From Hydrogenophaga sp. (GTDB lineage: Bacteria; Pseudomonadota; Gammaproteobacteria; Burkholderiales; Burkholderiaceae_C): 64,000 nucleotides of DNA. Below the pieces are notes generated by a model, which saw only the letters and a program-made list of their open reading frames with translations, was not told where the DNA came from and did not search any database. Shown here one piece after another: positions 32,293-40,748 of this stretch. Both the position numbers and the translations under genes were made by a program. Numbering within the stretch: position 1 is the first letter of the stretch; every line of letters begins with the position of its first letter. The DNA lies in the NCBI RefSeq assembly GCF_030656115.1, contig NZ_JAUSOO010000036.1, positions 1-64,000 of the forward strand, in the 5' to 3' direction.

Positions 32293-33542
32293 GGTCTTGT
32301 GGCCGGTGTGGACGCTGCGGCAGGAAGGGATGCAGTCGTTGGCGCTTCAAAAATTTCAGGCAGATCAAACTTAAACTTCGTGACGAAATCTTCCAGAATG
32401 CGCCGAAACAGATCCTTGTTGTCCTCCCCCATTTCAGTCGGTTCGTGGATCGCGTATTTGCCATGGCTGAGCAGGTTCAGGGCGCGGTTGTAGAGCGCCC
32501 GGTCTTCCTCGTTGCTCAGAGCCTTGAGGCAAAAGGAAATGTCCGCATGGCCAAAGAAGGACGCGGTCTTTTCCATGATGCTGCGCAGGGCATTGAAATG
32601 AAAAGTGTAGAGCTTGCCGGTGCCGGGGGCAGCGGCGCGCTGGAGTTCGGCTAGTGACGCGACATGATGGAAGAAGGGCGTGTCGTCCGTGGCCCGAAGC
32701 GTGTAAGTCTCTCCACCGTTATCGCGATGCAGGAAGTAGCGCTTGTGCGTCACCTTTGCCTGCTCCTCTTTCGTTCTGCCAAGCTCGTTGCACATCACGT
32801 TGAAAAACAGCGCGTGATGAGATGAGAAAACCACCTTGATGGGCGCTGGCGCACCGCTCTGGTCTTTACGGCTTGCTGCGCGGCGCAGGAGCTGTGCCAG
32901 ATCGCAGGCGATAGCGATCGCGTTGTTGTCGTCCAGCGAGGAGATGGGGTCGTCGATGTAAAGGTATTTCTTCAACTGATAGGAGACATGGCCGTCGAGC
33001 ATCCGCTCGCAGATGGCCATGAAAAGGCACCAAATGAAAATGTTCTGCTCGCCTCGGGAAATCTTGATGTTCGGCTCCATGATTCGCTCAGGCTCCGCGC
33101 CCGGTCTTTGCCGCAGAACTTCTTTGGAAAAACTGATCGTCCAGTTGGTGTAGTCAATGTCGAAATCGAAGTCTGCGTAACTATCAAGATAGCCCGCAAT
33201 CGTTTCGTCCAGCGCAAGGTCTTTCAATCCATTGAAGAAAGTAGAGCGATCATTGAGGCGCAGTAGCCGGACAGCATCACCGTCGAGATCGTTCTCCCAA
33301 GTGAAGAGGTCTTCGGTGTAGGCGTTGAAATAGAGCGTGTCGGCGACACCCTGTGGATTCCTCCGGGTCCTTCGCTTGCCTGCGTCCTTGAACTCCATCG
33401 CAAGCCTTGTTTTGCCCGTGCGGTTGTAGGCGTAAAGGAGAATGATCTGCGTCGGTTTCGTAGGATTGTTCAAGTCATCTCGGAGACGTGTGACCAGCTT
33501 CCGTAGATTCGCCAAGCGATGAATCTTGGGTTTACTGGTCAT
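32289..33542 (-). CDS. prrC: PrrC-like anticodon nuclease
   Basis: A 417-residue protein close to the 396 of E. coli PrrC. The N-terminus carries a Walker A in LLYAYNRTGKTRLAMEF (36-52), an ABC-like signature ISRGEQ (161-166), Walker B YLYIDDPISSLDDNN (193-207) and an H-loop SSHH (240-243). The C-terminal nuclease domain has Arg320, Glu324 and His360, matching PrrC's Arg320/Glu324/His356 triad in order, with almost the same spacing. PrrC is held silent by its type I enzyme and cleaves tRNA-Lys when phage disable restriction. Here it lies between hsdS and hsdM with ATGA overlaps at both ends. The start overlaps the hsdS stop. Confidence 0.88.
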   Translation of the reverse strand: MTSKPKIHRLANLRKLVTRLRDDLNNPTKPTQIILLYAYNRTGKTRLAMEFKDAGKRRTRRNPQGVADTLYFNAYTEDLFTWENDLDGDAVRLLRLNDRSTFFNGLKDLALDETIAGYLDSYADFDFDIDYTNWTISFSKEVLRQRPGAEPERIMEPNIKISRGEQNIFIWCLFMAICERMLDGHVSYQLKKYLYIDDPISSLDDNNAIAIACDLAQLLRRAASRKDQSGAPAPIKVVFSSHHALFFNVMCNELGRTKEEQAKVTHKRYFLHRDNGGETYTLRATDDTPFFHHVASLAELQRAAAPGTGKLYTFHFNALRSIMEKTASFFGHADISFCLKALSNEEDRALYNRALNLLSHGKYAIHEPTEMGEDNKDLFRRILEDFVTKFKFDLPEIFEAPTTASLPAAASTPATRP

Positions 33543-34885
33543 GCCTCAACCTCGCTCAATGCTGGGAAAAGCTGCTGCATCAGGCCTTTCTTGTGGGTCT
33601 TGAGGGCTTCGTGCTTTTGGGTTTGCGCGGCGATGAGGTCATCTATGCTGGTGAGGCAGTCGGCGATGCGTTGTTGTTCGTCGGCATCTTTCGGCAACTG
33701 CACGCGCAACTTCGCTTGCTCGGTAATCCCGATGTAGGCTCTGGTTCCTCCTCCCGATACTTCGAGGAGGTTCGATTGGAATGTCATGGAGACAAATAGC
33801 TGAGCCAGGAACTCATTCGAAAGCTTCTTCCGGTCTTTGACGCGGTAATAAGTGACCTGAGGAGTCAGCATTAGATAGGGCGTGTGGATTTTTCTGACGA
33901 CAGCTACCTCACCGACGGTGCCTTTGTGCGAGAGAAGAACATCACCTTCCTTGGCGAATCCCTTTTGCAATGTGTCAGCCTGCTCTTTGCTAATGAAGTG
34001 GCAGGTTTCGATGTCGATCAGGCCACCGTTGAGATCGCTTGCCATGATGAACGGTATCCCGTTGGCGACATAGTCGGACGACTTGGGGTGAATGCTCCCG
34101 TGATTCCCGTCCTTCGGTGCATACAGAACACCGGCTTCGACCAATCCACCGACTGTAGTTGGAATCCACTCCCCGGCGTTTTGAAATTCAGGAAACCGTA
34201 GGCGGGGTTGGGTTTCGCCTTCGCGGGGGAAAAGCTGCTGCATCAGCCCTTTTTTATGGGTCTTGAGCGCGTCCACTTTCCGCGCTTGTGCAGCCAGCAA
34301 CTCGTCCAACGAACTCAGGCAGTCGGCAATTTTTTGTTGTTCGGCAGGGCTTGGAGTCGGGATTTCGACATCGAAGAAGGTCTCCTTGCTTATGTTCAGC
34401 AAACCATTGCTCCGTGCACCGCTTGTGATGTGGCGCTTTAGCTGCCTGCCATGCTGATTTTGTTCAAAGCACTGCTGAAAGAAGCCGTTTGCGTAGCCAT
34501 TCTTGAGCCGGAAACAGATGAAGACATTCGGTGCCGCGACTTCTCCCCATCCCTGCAACAGATAGACACAGCCCTGCGGGAACTTGAGCGAGTTGCCTTT
34601 GTTGAAAACAAAGTCGCCGTCTCTGACCAACACATAAAGCTGATACTGGTTGCCGGAGATGTCCCGCCCGAACTTCTCGGCCTGTGGGACAAAACCAATC
34701 CCGGCAGAGATGCTAACTGGCGTCAGCTTTTTTTCTCCGACCCGTTCCGTCACCGATGTGGCTGCTTCTCGAAGGGTGACGGGCTCCCACTCTCCCGTCC
34801 CCCGAAACTCAGGAAATCGCAGTTTCGGCACCAGCGCGGGCCTTGCCTCTTCCGTCCTCTCGGTGGTTGGCGTTTTGGGGCTCAT
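33539..34885 (-). CDS. hsdS: Type I restriction-modification specificity subunit
   Basis: A 448-residue HsdS with two target recognition domains separated by helical conserved regions. SPAEQQKIADCLSSLDELLAAQ... LKTHKKGLMQQLFP near residue 180-220 is repeated as DEQQRIADCLTSIDDLIAAQ... LKTHKKGLMQQLFP at the C-terminus. Each TRD reads one half of a bipartite target. The near-identical repeats (LKTHKKGLMQQLFP twice) are normal for the family and are sites where TRDs can be swapped. Coupled by ATGA to both neighbours. Confidence 0.95.
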   Translation of the reverse strand: MSPKTPTTERTEEARPALVPKLRFPEFRGTGEWEPVTLREAATSVTERVGEKKLTPVSISAGIGFVPQAEKFGRDISGNQYQLYVLVRDGDFVFNKGNSLKFPQGCVYLLQGWGEVAAPNVFICFRLKNGYANGFFQQCFEQNQHGRQLKRHITSGARSNGLLNISKETFFDVEIPTPSPAEQQKIADCLSSLDELLAAQARKVDALKTHKKGLMQQLFPREGETQPRLRFPEFQNAGEWIPTTVGGLVEAGVLYAPKDGNHGSIHPKSSDYVANGIPFIMASDLNGGLIDIETCHFISKEQADTLQKGFAKEGDVLLSHKGTVGEVAVVRKIHTPYLMLTPQVTYYRVKDRKKLSNEFLAQLFVSMTFQSNLLEVSGGGTRAYIGITEQAKLRVQLPKDADEQQRIADCLTSIDDLIAAQTQKHEALKTHKKGLMQQLFPALSEVEA

Positions 34886-35232
34886 GGTTTCTCCTGTGTT
34901 TCGTTGTCATCGGCATCCCACATCTCGCGGTAGGCGTTGATGTAACTCGCGGTGGCGTGCTGGTCCAGCGTCCAGTAGTGGCGGCACAGGGTTTTGAACA
35001 GGGCCAGGCCCTCTGGCAGGCAGGCGTGGTCTAAAAGCTGGTCCAGTGTGTGCTCAATCCGCTGAATATCGCGGCTGCCGCTGCGCACCATTTCCTGGAC
35101 GACGGGTGTCAGGGCTTCGACGGCCTGCTCGCGCAGCGTTTGCAGCTCGGCCATGCTCTGGGTCAGCTCCGCGAGCAAGTCTTGGTAGGTGGCTGCGCCC
35201 GGCTTGGCGGTGCGCTGTTGGGGGATGGTCAT
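34882..35232 (-). CDS. Small helical protein of the restriction operon, function unknown
   Basis: A 116-residue, strongly helical protein (DLLAELTQSMAELQTLREQA reads as a coiled coil) with a conserved-looking LFKTLCRHYWTLDQHATASYINAYREMWD tail. No membrane segment or catalytic motif is visible. It is coupled by 4-base overlaps to the AlbA_2 gene before it and hsdS after it, so it is an integral part of the operon. A regulator or adaptor of the HsdS/PrrC complex is possible but unsupported. Confidence 0.65.
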   Translation of the reverse strand: MTIPQQRTAKPGAATYQDLLAELTQSMAELQTLREQAVEALTPVVQEMVRSGSRDIQRIEHTLDQLLDHACLPEGLALFKTLCRHYWTLDQHATASYINAYREMWDADDNETQEKP

Positions 35233-36704
35233 TTCAACAAGGCCTTTCCTTGTTCGGTCAGGCGGTATTTTTGTGTGGGGCTGCGTGGTGAGTCTGGCTG
35301 GGTCATCTCGACCAAGTGCTGCTTAAGGGCCGGGTTCAAATAGCCTTGCAAAAAGCTAGGGCGGTGTTTGAGGTTGAGCGACTGCATCAGCTCCTTCGTT
35401 CCTTGGGCTTCTTGTTCCAGGGCCACGCACAGTCGGCGAACTTGTTCGGTTACTTGTTCGGTTGCTTGTTCGGTTGCTTGCCCTGCGACTGGGTCGGCGA
35501 CTTGCGGTATGACAGGGTTGCCAGTCTCCGCCCACTGCGCCTTGGGTCGCTGCACCCGGGCGGTGAACTGGTTGCCGCTGACCTCGCTGATCAGTTCAAT
35601 TTGGGGCCACTCGCCCAGCGCACGGGGTATGCCACTGCCCATGCCTCGGTAGGGCAGCAGCCTAAAGGCGTGCTCACTCAGGGTGGGGTTGCGGCGGTTG
35701 CTTTTGCCCCGGCGTATGTCCTCAATGCTCAAGCTGTCGGGCAGGGCGCCGGGGCTGATGATGTCGATGTGGTCGCGAAACACCAAGATGCGGATGGACG
35801 CGCTGGTGAAGTAGTCGCGGTGCACCAGGGCGTTGACCAACAGCTCTTGCAGGGCAATTTCGGGCACTTCCAGAATGCCCGGTGAGTTAAAGCCCTGGTT
35901 GCCCTGCACGCGGCGCAAATTGCGTTTGATGAAGGCGAGCGCATCAGCGTATTGGGCGGGCAGGGTGCCGCTGAAGTCTTGGCTGTCTTGGTAGTGGCTG
36001 TCGGCAATGCTGTTGCCAAAGAAGGCCACAGCCTTGATGGTGAACGCGGGGCACCAGCGCAGGGGGTTGCGGCCAAAGAGCATGAGGCCGGCAAGGGTCA
36101 GTTCGAGACCATTGCCCAACCCCAGGTTTTGCAACAGGGCGTCGAGCGGTAGCTCGGCCAGAGCGGTGTCGGCTGCGTAGTGCTGGGCCAGGTAGCGGCG
36201 AAAGGCGGGTTCGTCCAGATCGGCGCTGGTGGTGCCCGTGACCGGCACCACATCGGCGTAAACCAGGCCACCACTTTGGAACATGCGCTGCATTTCTTCG
36301 CGGGCGGTCACATGGCGCTTGTCGGCGCCCTGTTTGACCCAGATGCGGCCTTGGTTGTCCAGATAGGGCTTGGCCAGCCCGTTGGGCACGGTGACCACCA
36401 TCACCAGCCCGGCGTGGGTCTTGATGTTTTCGGTGATGGGGTGGATGGGCGGGCGCACATGCTGGCTGCTGGCGTTGCTGAGCATCTGGTTGAGGTGGCG
36501 AATATCGGCGGCGCTCAGGCCGGTGATGGTGCCATCGTCGGCCACACCAATGAGCAGCGTGCCGCCGCCGCTGTTGGCAAAGGCAGCCAGTTCGGCGGCC
36601 AGGGCGTCGGGGCTGTTGAACGTGCGCTTGAATTGCTGGCGGGTGTGCTCGCCCAGGGCAATGCGCTCCAGCAGCTCGGCTTCGGTGAGCGGGGTCTCAT
36701 TCAT
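35229..36704 (-). CDS. AlbA_2 (Schlafen-type) domain putative ATP-binding regulator
   Basis: A 491-residue protein. The N-terminal AlbA_2/divergent AAA-type domain (about 10-130) has TRQQFKRTFNS and SGGGTLLIGVADDGTITG. The middle part (about 230-370) has the LQELLVNALVHRDYF helix typical of the companion ATP-binding domain. The C-terminus is a winged helix. A linker at about residue 410-425 reads ATEQATEQVTEQV from a 12-base tandem repeat. Such proteins are frequent in type I restriction loci and are thought to be regulators, but no mechanism is established. It overlaps hsdR by 8 bases. Confidence 0.85.
   Translation of the reverse strand: MNETPLTEAELLERIALGEHTRQQFKRTFNSPDALAAELAAFANSGGGTLLIGVADDGTITGLSAADIRHLNQMLSNASSQHVRPPIHPITENIKTHAGLVMVVTVPNGLAKPYLDNQGRIWVKQGADKRHVTAREEMQRMFQSGGLVYADVVPVTGTTSADLDEPAFRRYLAQHYAADTALAELPLDALLQNLGLGNGLELTLAGLMLFGRNPLRWCPAFTIKAVAFFGNSIADSHYQDSQDFSGTLPAQYADALAFIKRNLRRVQGNQGFNSPGILEVPEIALQELLVNALVHRDYFTSASIRILVFRDHIDIISPGALPDSLSIEDIRRGKSNRRNPTLSEHAFRLLPYRGMGSGIPRALGEWPQIELISEVSGNQFTARVQRPKAQWAETGNPVIPQVADPVAGQATEQATEQVTEQVRRLCVALEQEAQGTKELMQSLNLKHRPSFLQGYLNPALKQHLVEMTQPDSPRSPTQKYRLTEQGKALLK
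35440..35480 (-). repeat. 12-base tandem repeat within the AlbA_2 gene
   Basis: Three to four copies of a unit close to TTGTTCGGTTGC (plus strand), encoding a four-residue TEQA/TEQV repeat. Unit length is a multiple of three, so copy-number change would alter linker length rather than frame. Confidence 0.8.
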
Positions 36705-39700
36705 AGGCGCTGAGCCCCGAAATTTCGCGCCCCCCGGCGCGCTGGGTGAGCAGCGGGTGCAGGTCTTGCATCAAGGCCAGTTCGGCATGTACCCGGGCCT
36801 TGAAGCCGAGGTCGAGCGGTGCCATGAGGTCGGTCAGTTGTTCGCCATCAAAAATCATGCGGTCAAGGATGCCGTCTACAAAGGCTTGCAGGGCGGCGGT
36901 GGCGAGGCCGTGCCTGGCGGCGATATGGGCGAGTTCCTTGGCGTTTTTCTCGGCCTTGAAGCGGGTGTAGCCGTCCCGAATGGCCGCCTCAGAGAGACCT
37001 TCTCCGGCCTTGAGCGTGCCGATGTATTCGGCTATTGCCTCGCGCTCGTTCATGAACTTGGCATCGGCGCTGATGAGGCCGATGAGTTCTTCGCGGGTCA
37101 TCGTGGTCTTGCCTGGGCCTTTGCCCATCTCGCCCGCCGAGAACTTGGCGATGAGGCCCATGATGTAGTCGTAGTCGATGACGGCGGAGGCGAAGAGCAC
37201 GAACTCGAAGTCGAGTTGGTCCACGGGGTCGTCGGTGGTGCCGTCTTTGCCGCCGGTCTTACCGCGCTGGTCTCTGAGCTGTCTGGCGGTTTCCAGGTAT
37301 TCGCCTTTGAATCCGCGCAGGTTTTCATCGGGCAGCACCTGCTCGATGGCGGCTTTGTTGTCGTCGCTGAGATCGGTGTATTGGTCGAGCTGGGTCTTGA
37401 GGCGCTGCACTTCCTTGAAGTGGGTGACGAAGGCGGCGCGGGCCGCGTCGCCCTTCAGGTTGGCCACGGCGGAGGGCGTGCAATCAAGGCCTTGGGATTT
37501 CATGAAGCCTTCGAGCTTCTGCACGGCGGTCTCCAGCTTCTGGATGACCACGGGCGCCTTGTCTACCAGCCAGATTTCTCGCGCCTGTTCGGCGGTCTTC
37601 TCGCCACTGAAGAGGGCGATGGCGGCGTCCACTGAATCTTGTTGCTGCCGGAAGTCGAGGATGTTGCCGTAGGGCTTGGTGCCGTTGAGCACGCGGTTGG
37701 TGCGCGAGAAAGCCTGTATCAGGCCGTGGTGCTTGAGGTTCTTGTCCACATAGAGCGTGTTCAGGAACTTGGAGTCGAAGCCGGTGAGCAGCATGTCCAC
37801 CACGATGGTGATGTCGATCTTCTGCGCCGGGGGGTAGTCGGCATTGGGCCACTGCTGGTCTTTGATGCGCTTTTGCACGTCCTGGTAATACAGGTCGAAC
37901 TCACTCAGGCGGTGGTTGGTGCCGAAGCAGGCGTTGTAGTCGGCGACGATGGCTTCCAGTGCCTGCTTCTTTTTCTCCGGCTCGATCTGGTTGTCTTCCT
38001 GCTCCTGCGGCAGGTCACTGGACAGCTGGTTGATGTCCTTTCTGGTCTCCTCGTTTTCCGCAAGTTGGGCGGGCGGTGAAAAGACGCAGGCGATGTTCAG
38101 CGGCTTAAAGTCGGGGTCGGCGGCCAGTTTGTCCGCCTGCAGGGCTTGGAACAGCGCGTGGTATTCGATGGCGTCGTTGATGGACGCGGTGGCGAGGATG
38201 GCGTTGAAGCGGCGCCCGCCGGTGGCGGCATCGTGCTTGGCCAGAATTTCGCCCACGATGGCCGCTTTGGGAAACGGCGGTTTGGGTCCACTGTCTTTGG
38301 GCGCCCCTTTGCCAGCCGGTTTCGCTTCTTTCTCGTTTTTGGGCTTCGGCTTGAAATAGTCGATGTGAAAGCGCAGGACGTTGCCGTCCTCGATGGCGTG
38401 GGTGATGGTGTAGGCGTGGAGCTGTTTCTGGAACAGGTCTTCCGTGGTGCGCATCGAGGCCTGGGTGTCCTCGATCTTCTGCAAGGTGGCATTGGCGTCG
38501 AAGATCGGCGTGCCGGTGAATCCGAAAAGCTGGGCCTTGGGGAAGAACGCTTTGATGGCCTTGTGGTTGTCGCCAAACTGCGAGCGGTGGCATTCGTCGA
38601 AGATGAAGACGATGCGCTTGTCGCTCAGCGCTTCGAGCTGTTCTTTGTAGGTGGCTTGGCCGTTCTTGGCCCGTTGCTTGTTGCGCTTGCTGCTTTCATC
38701 CAGCGCCAGGCCCAGTTTCTGGATGGTGGTGACGATGACCTTGTCGGCGTAGTCCTCAGACAGCAGGCGGCGCACCAGGGCGGCGGTGTTGGTGTTCTCT
38801 TCGACGCAGCCTTCCTGGAACTTGTTGAATTCCTCCCGCGTCTGGCGGTCGAGGTCTTTGCGGTCCACCACGAACACACACTTGTGGATGTGGTCGTTTT
38901 CCTTCAGCAGGGTGGAAGCCTTAAAGGAGGTGAGCGTCTTGCCGCTGCCCGTGGTGTGCCAGATGTAGCCGTTGCCGTTGTCCTCAAGGATGCACTGCAC
39001 GATGTGCTGCACTGCATAGACTTGGTACGGCCGCATGACCATGAGCTTCTGCTCGCCGGCCAGCAGCACCATGTAGCGGCTGATGGTGCGGCCGAGGTCG
39101 CACTTTTTCAGGAAGTCTTCAGCGAACTCGTCGAGCTGGGTGACCTTGCGGTTGTCTTCGCTGGCGAACTCGTAGATGGGCAGAAAGCGCTCGTCGGCGT
39201 TGAAGGCGAAGTGGCGGGCGTTGTTGTTGGCGAAGTAGTAGGTGCGGTCGCGGTTGCTGATGATGAACAGCTGCATGAAGCAGAGCAGCGTCTTGGTGTA
39301 GCCGTTGCCGGGGTCGTGCTTGTACTCGACGATCTGCTCCATGGCCCGGCGCGGGTTCACGCCCAGGGTTTTCAGCTCGATCTGCACACAAGGCACGCCG
39401 TTGATGAGGATGAGAACGTCGTAGCGGTGGTGGCTGTTGTCGGTGTTGATACGCAGCTGGTGGATGACTTCGAAATGGTTCTTGCACCAGTCTTTGATGT
39501 TCACCAGTGTGTAGTTCAGCGGCGTGCCGTCGTCGCGGGTGAAGGCGTTGATGCTGCGCAGGGTCTTGGCCGCGGCGTACACATCCGGGGTAACGATTTC
39601 GTCCAGCAGCCTGGCGAACTCGGATTCGGTCAGCTTGACGCGGTTGAGGGCTTCGAACTTCGCGCGGAAGTTCTTTTCCAGTGAAGCACGGTCGCGGATG

Positions 39701-39828
39701 TCTGCGCGGTATTCGTATTTGAGGCTGTTTTGGAGCTTGCCTATGAAGCCGTACTCGATCTGATCCTCCTTGACGGCCTGTGGCGGTGTGCCGGGCGGCT
39801 GGTCGTAGGAGCGCTTTGAAGTAGGCAT
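36697..39828 (-). CDS. hsdR: Type I restriction endonuclease/translocase subunit
   Basis: With the ATG at 39828 the protein has 1043 residues, usual for HsdR. The N-terminal nuclease domain has YDVLILI and QIELKTLG (PD-(D/E)XK, residues about 135-155). The SF2 motor follows: Walker A TTGSGKT near 292, DECHRS near 410, GFTGTPIF near 435 and helicase motifs including LLTGFDSKFLNTLYVDK. A C-terminal helical domain binds HsdM. It translocates DNA and cleaves unmethylated DNA when complexes collide. An alternative ATG at 39879 is in frame; neither has a clear ribosome binding site. First gene of the operon. Confidence 0.93.
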   Translation of the reverse strand: MPTSKRSYDQPPGTPPQAVKEDQIEYGFIGKLQNSLKYEYRADIRDRASLEKNFRAKFEALNRVKLTESEFARLLDEIVTPDVYAAAKTLRSINAFTRDDGTPLNYTLVNIKDWCKNHFEVIHQLRINTDNSHHRYDVLILINGVPCVQIELKTLGVNPRRAMEQIVEYKHDPGNGYTKTLLCFMQLFIISNRDRTYYFANNNARHFAFNADERFLPIYEFASEDNRKVTQLDEFAEDFLKKCDLGRTISRYMVLLAGEQKLMVMRPYQVYAVQHIVQCILEDNGNGYIWHTTGSGKTLTSFKASTLLKENDHIHKCVFVVDRKDLDRQTREEFNKFQEGCVEENTNTAALVRRLLSEDYADKVIVTTIQKLGLALDESSKRNKQRAKNGQATYKEQLEALSDKRIVFIFDECHRSQFGDNHKAIKAFFPKAQLFGFTGTPIFDANATLQKIEDTQASMRTTEDLFQKQLHAYTITHAIEDGNVLRFHIDYFKPKPKNEKEAKPAGKGAPKDSGPKPPFPKAAIVGEILAKHDAATGGRRFNAILATASINDAIEYHALFQALQADKLAADPDFKPLNIACVFSPPAQLAENEETRKDINQLSSDLPQEQEDNQIEPEKKKQALEAIVADYNACFGTNHRLSEFDLYYQDVQKRIKDQQWPNADYPPAQKIDITIVVDMLLTGFDSKFLNTLYVDKNLKHHGLIQAFSRTNRVLNGTKPYGNILDFRQQQDSVDAAIALFSGEKTAEQAREIWLVDKAPVVIQKLETAVQKLEGFMKSQGLDCTPSAVANLKGDAARAAFVTHFKEVQRLKTQLDQYTDLSDDNKAAIEQVLPDENLRGFKGEYLETARQLRDQRGKTGGKDGTTDDPVDQLDFEFVLFASAVIDYDYIMGLIAKFSAGEMGKGPGKTTMTREELIGLISADAKFMNEREAIAEYIGTLKAGEGLSEAAIRDGYTRFKAEKNAKELAHIAARHGLATAALQAFVDGILDRMIFDGEQLTDLMAPLDLGFKARVHAELALMQDLHPLLTQRAGGREISGLSAYE

Positions 39829-39977
39829 GGGGAGGGGTGAAACGCACAGCTTTTGAACGGCCGCGCTGATTGGGGGCATGACGTCGCTCGGACATTCTAG
39901 AGGCTTGCCAGCGGCCGGTTTTTCTTGGTAACGGGTGTGCTTAAAGCCGTGGCAGCAAGCTGCATGCCCTTGTCGCC

Positions 39978-40718
39978 TCAAGTCCCGCGCAGGCGCTGCC
40001 AGTCGTCCAGCGCCGGGCGCAGCACCAGCAGCAACAGCAGCGCCGCCAGCGGCACGGTGCTGATGTAACCCGCGTATTTGAAGCCCAGTGCACCGGCCAG
40101 CCCGCCCAGGAAGAAGCAGGCGATGAGCTGGCTGTGCACGCGCAGGCGGTCGCGGTTGGCGCGCACCGGCTGGTGGCCCAGGTGGCGGTTCACGTACAGC
40201 AGCTTGCCCAGCTCGATGCCGTAGTCGGTGAGCAGGCCGGTGATGTGGGTGGTGCGGATGACGGCGCGCGAGATCTTGGTGATCACCGCGTTTTGCAGCC
40301 CCATGATGAAACACAGCAGCACCACGGTGAGCGGCAGAAACACGGTGGTGAGCAGGCTGATGGCGGCGCCGAACAGGCCAAACACCAGCAGCAGCGAAGC
40401 TTCGAGCATGAGCGGCAGGCCGTAGGCGCTGCGCAGTTCGTGCCGCAGGCCCCAGTTGACCAGCCAGGCGGTGGTCATGGCGCCCAGCAAGAAAGCCAGC
40501 ACCGCACCCAGACCGGCACCGGCCAGCGCGAGCTGGCCCAGCACCAGGTTGTCGGCCACCGACGACAGGATGCCCGTCATGTGCGAGGTGTATTGGCCCA
40601 CGGCCAGAAAACCGCCCGCGTTGGTCGCGCCCGCCACAAAGGCCAGCACCGAACCCAGCTTCAGGTCGGCCTGCGGCGTGCGCTGCAGGCTGGTGAAACC
40701 GCGAATGGGTTCAAACAT
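39978..40718 (-). CDS. YoaK-like DUF1275 family membrane protein
   Basis: A 246-residue inner-membrane protein with about six hydrophobic segments. Conserved family stretches include AFVAGATNAGGFLAVGQYTSHMTGI near residue 27 and MGLQNAVITKISRAVIRTTHITGLLTDYG near 140. The DUF1275 family is widespread but has no proven function; transport is presumed. It ends 30 bases upstream of metG's coordinates but is on the same strand and follows metG in the direction of transcription. Confidence 0.88.
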   Translation of the reverse strand: MFEPIRGFTSLQRTPQADLKLGSVLAFVAGATNAGGFLAVGQYTSHMTGILSSVADNLVLGQLALAGAGLGAVLAFLLGAMTTAWLVNWGLRHELRSAYGLPLMLEASLLLVFGLFGAAISLLTTVFLPLTVVLLCFIMGLQNAVITKISRAVIRTTHITGLLTDYGIELGKLLYVNRHLGHQPVRANRDRLRVHSQLIACFFLGGLAGALGFKYAGYISTVPLAALLLLLVLRPALDDWQRLRGT

Positions 40719-40748
40719 GGACGGCGGCGGTCTCGGGCGCTCAGTCTC

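Noticed and set aside
36697-39828. Possible genomic-island boundaries around the restriction operon
   Set aside because: No tRNA, integrase, direct repeat or attachment-like site was found at either flank.
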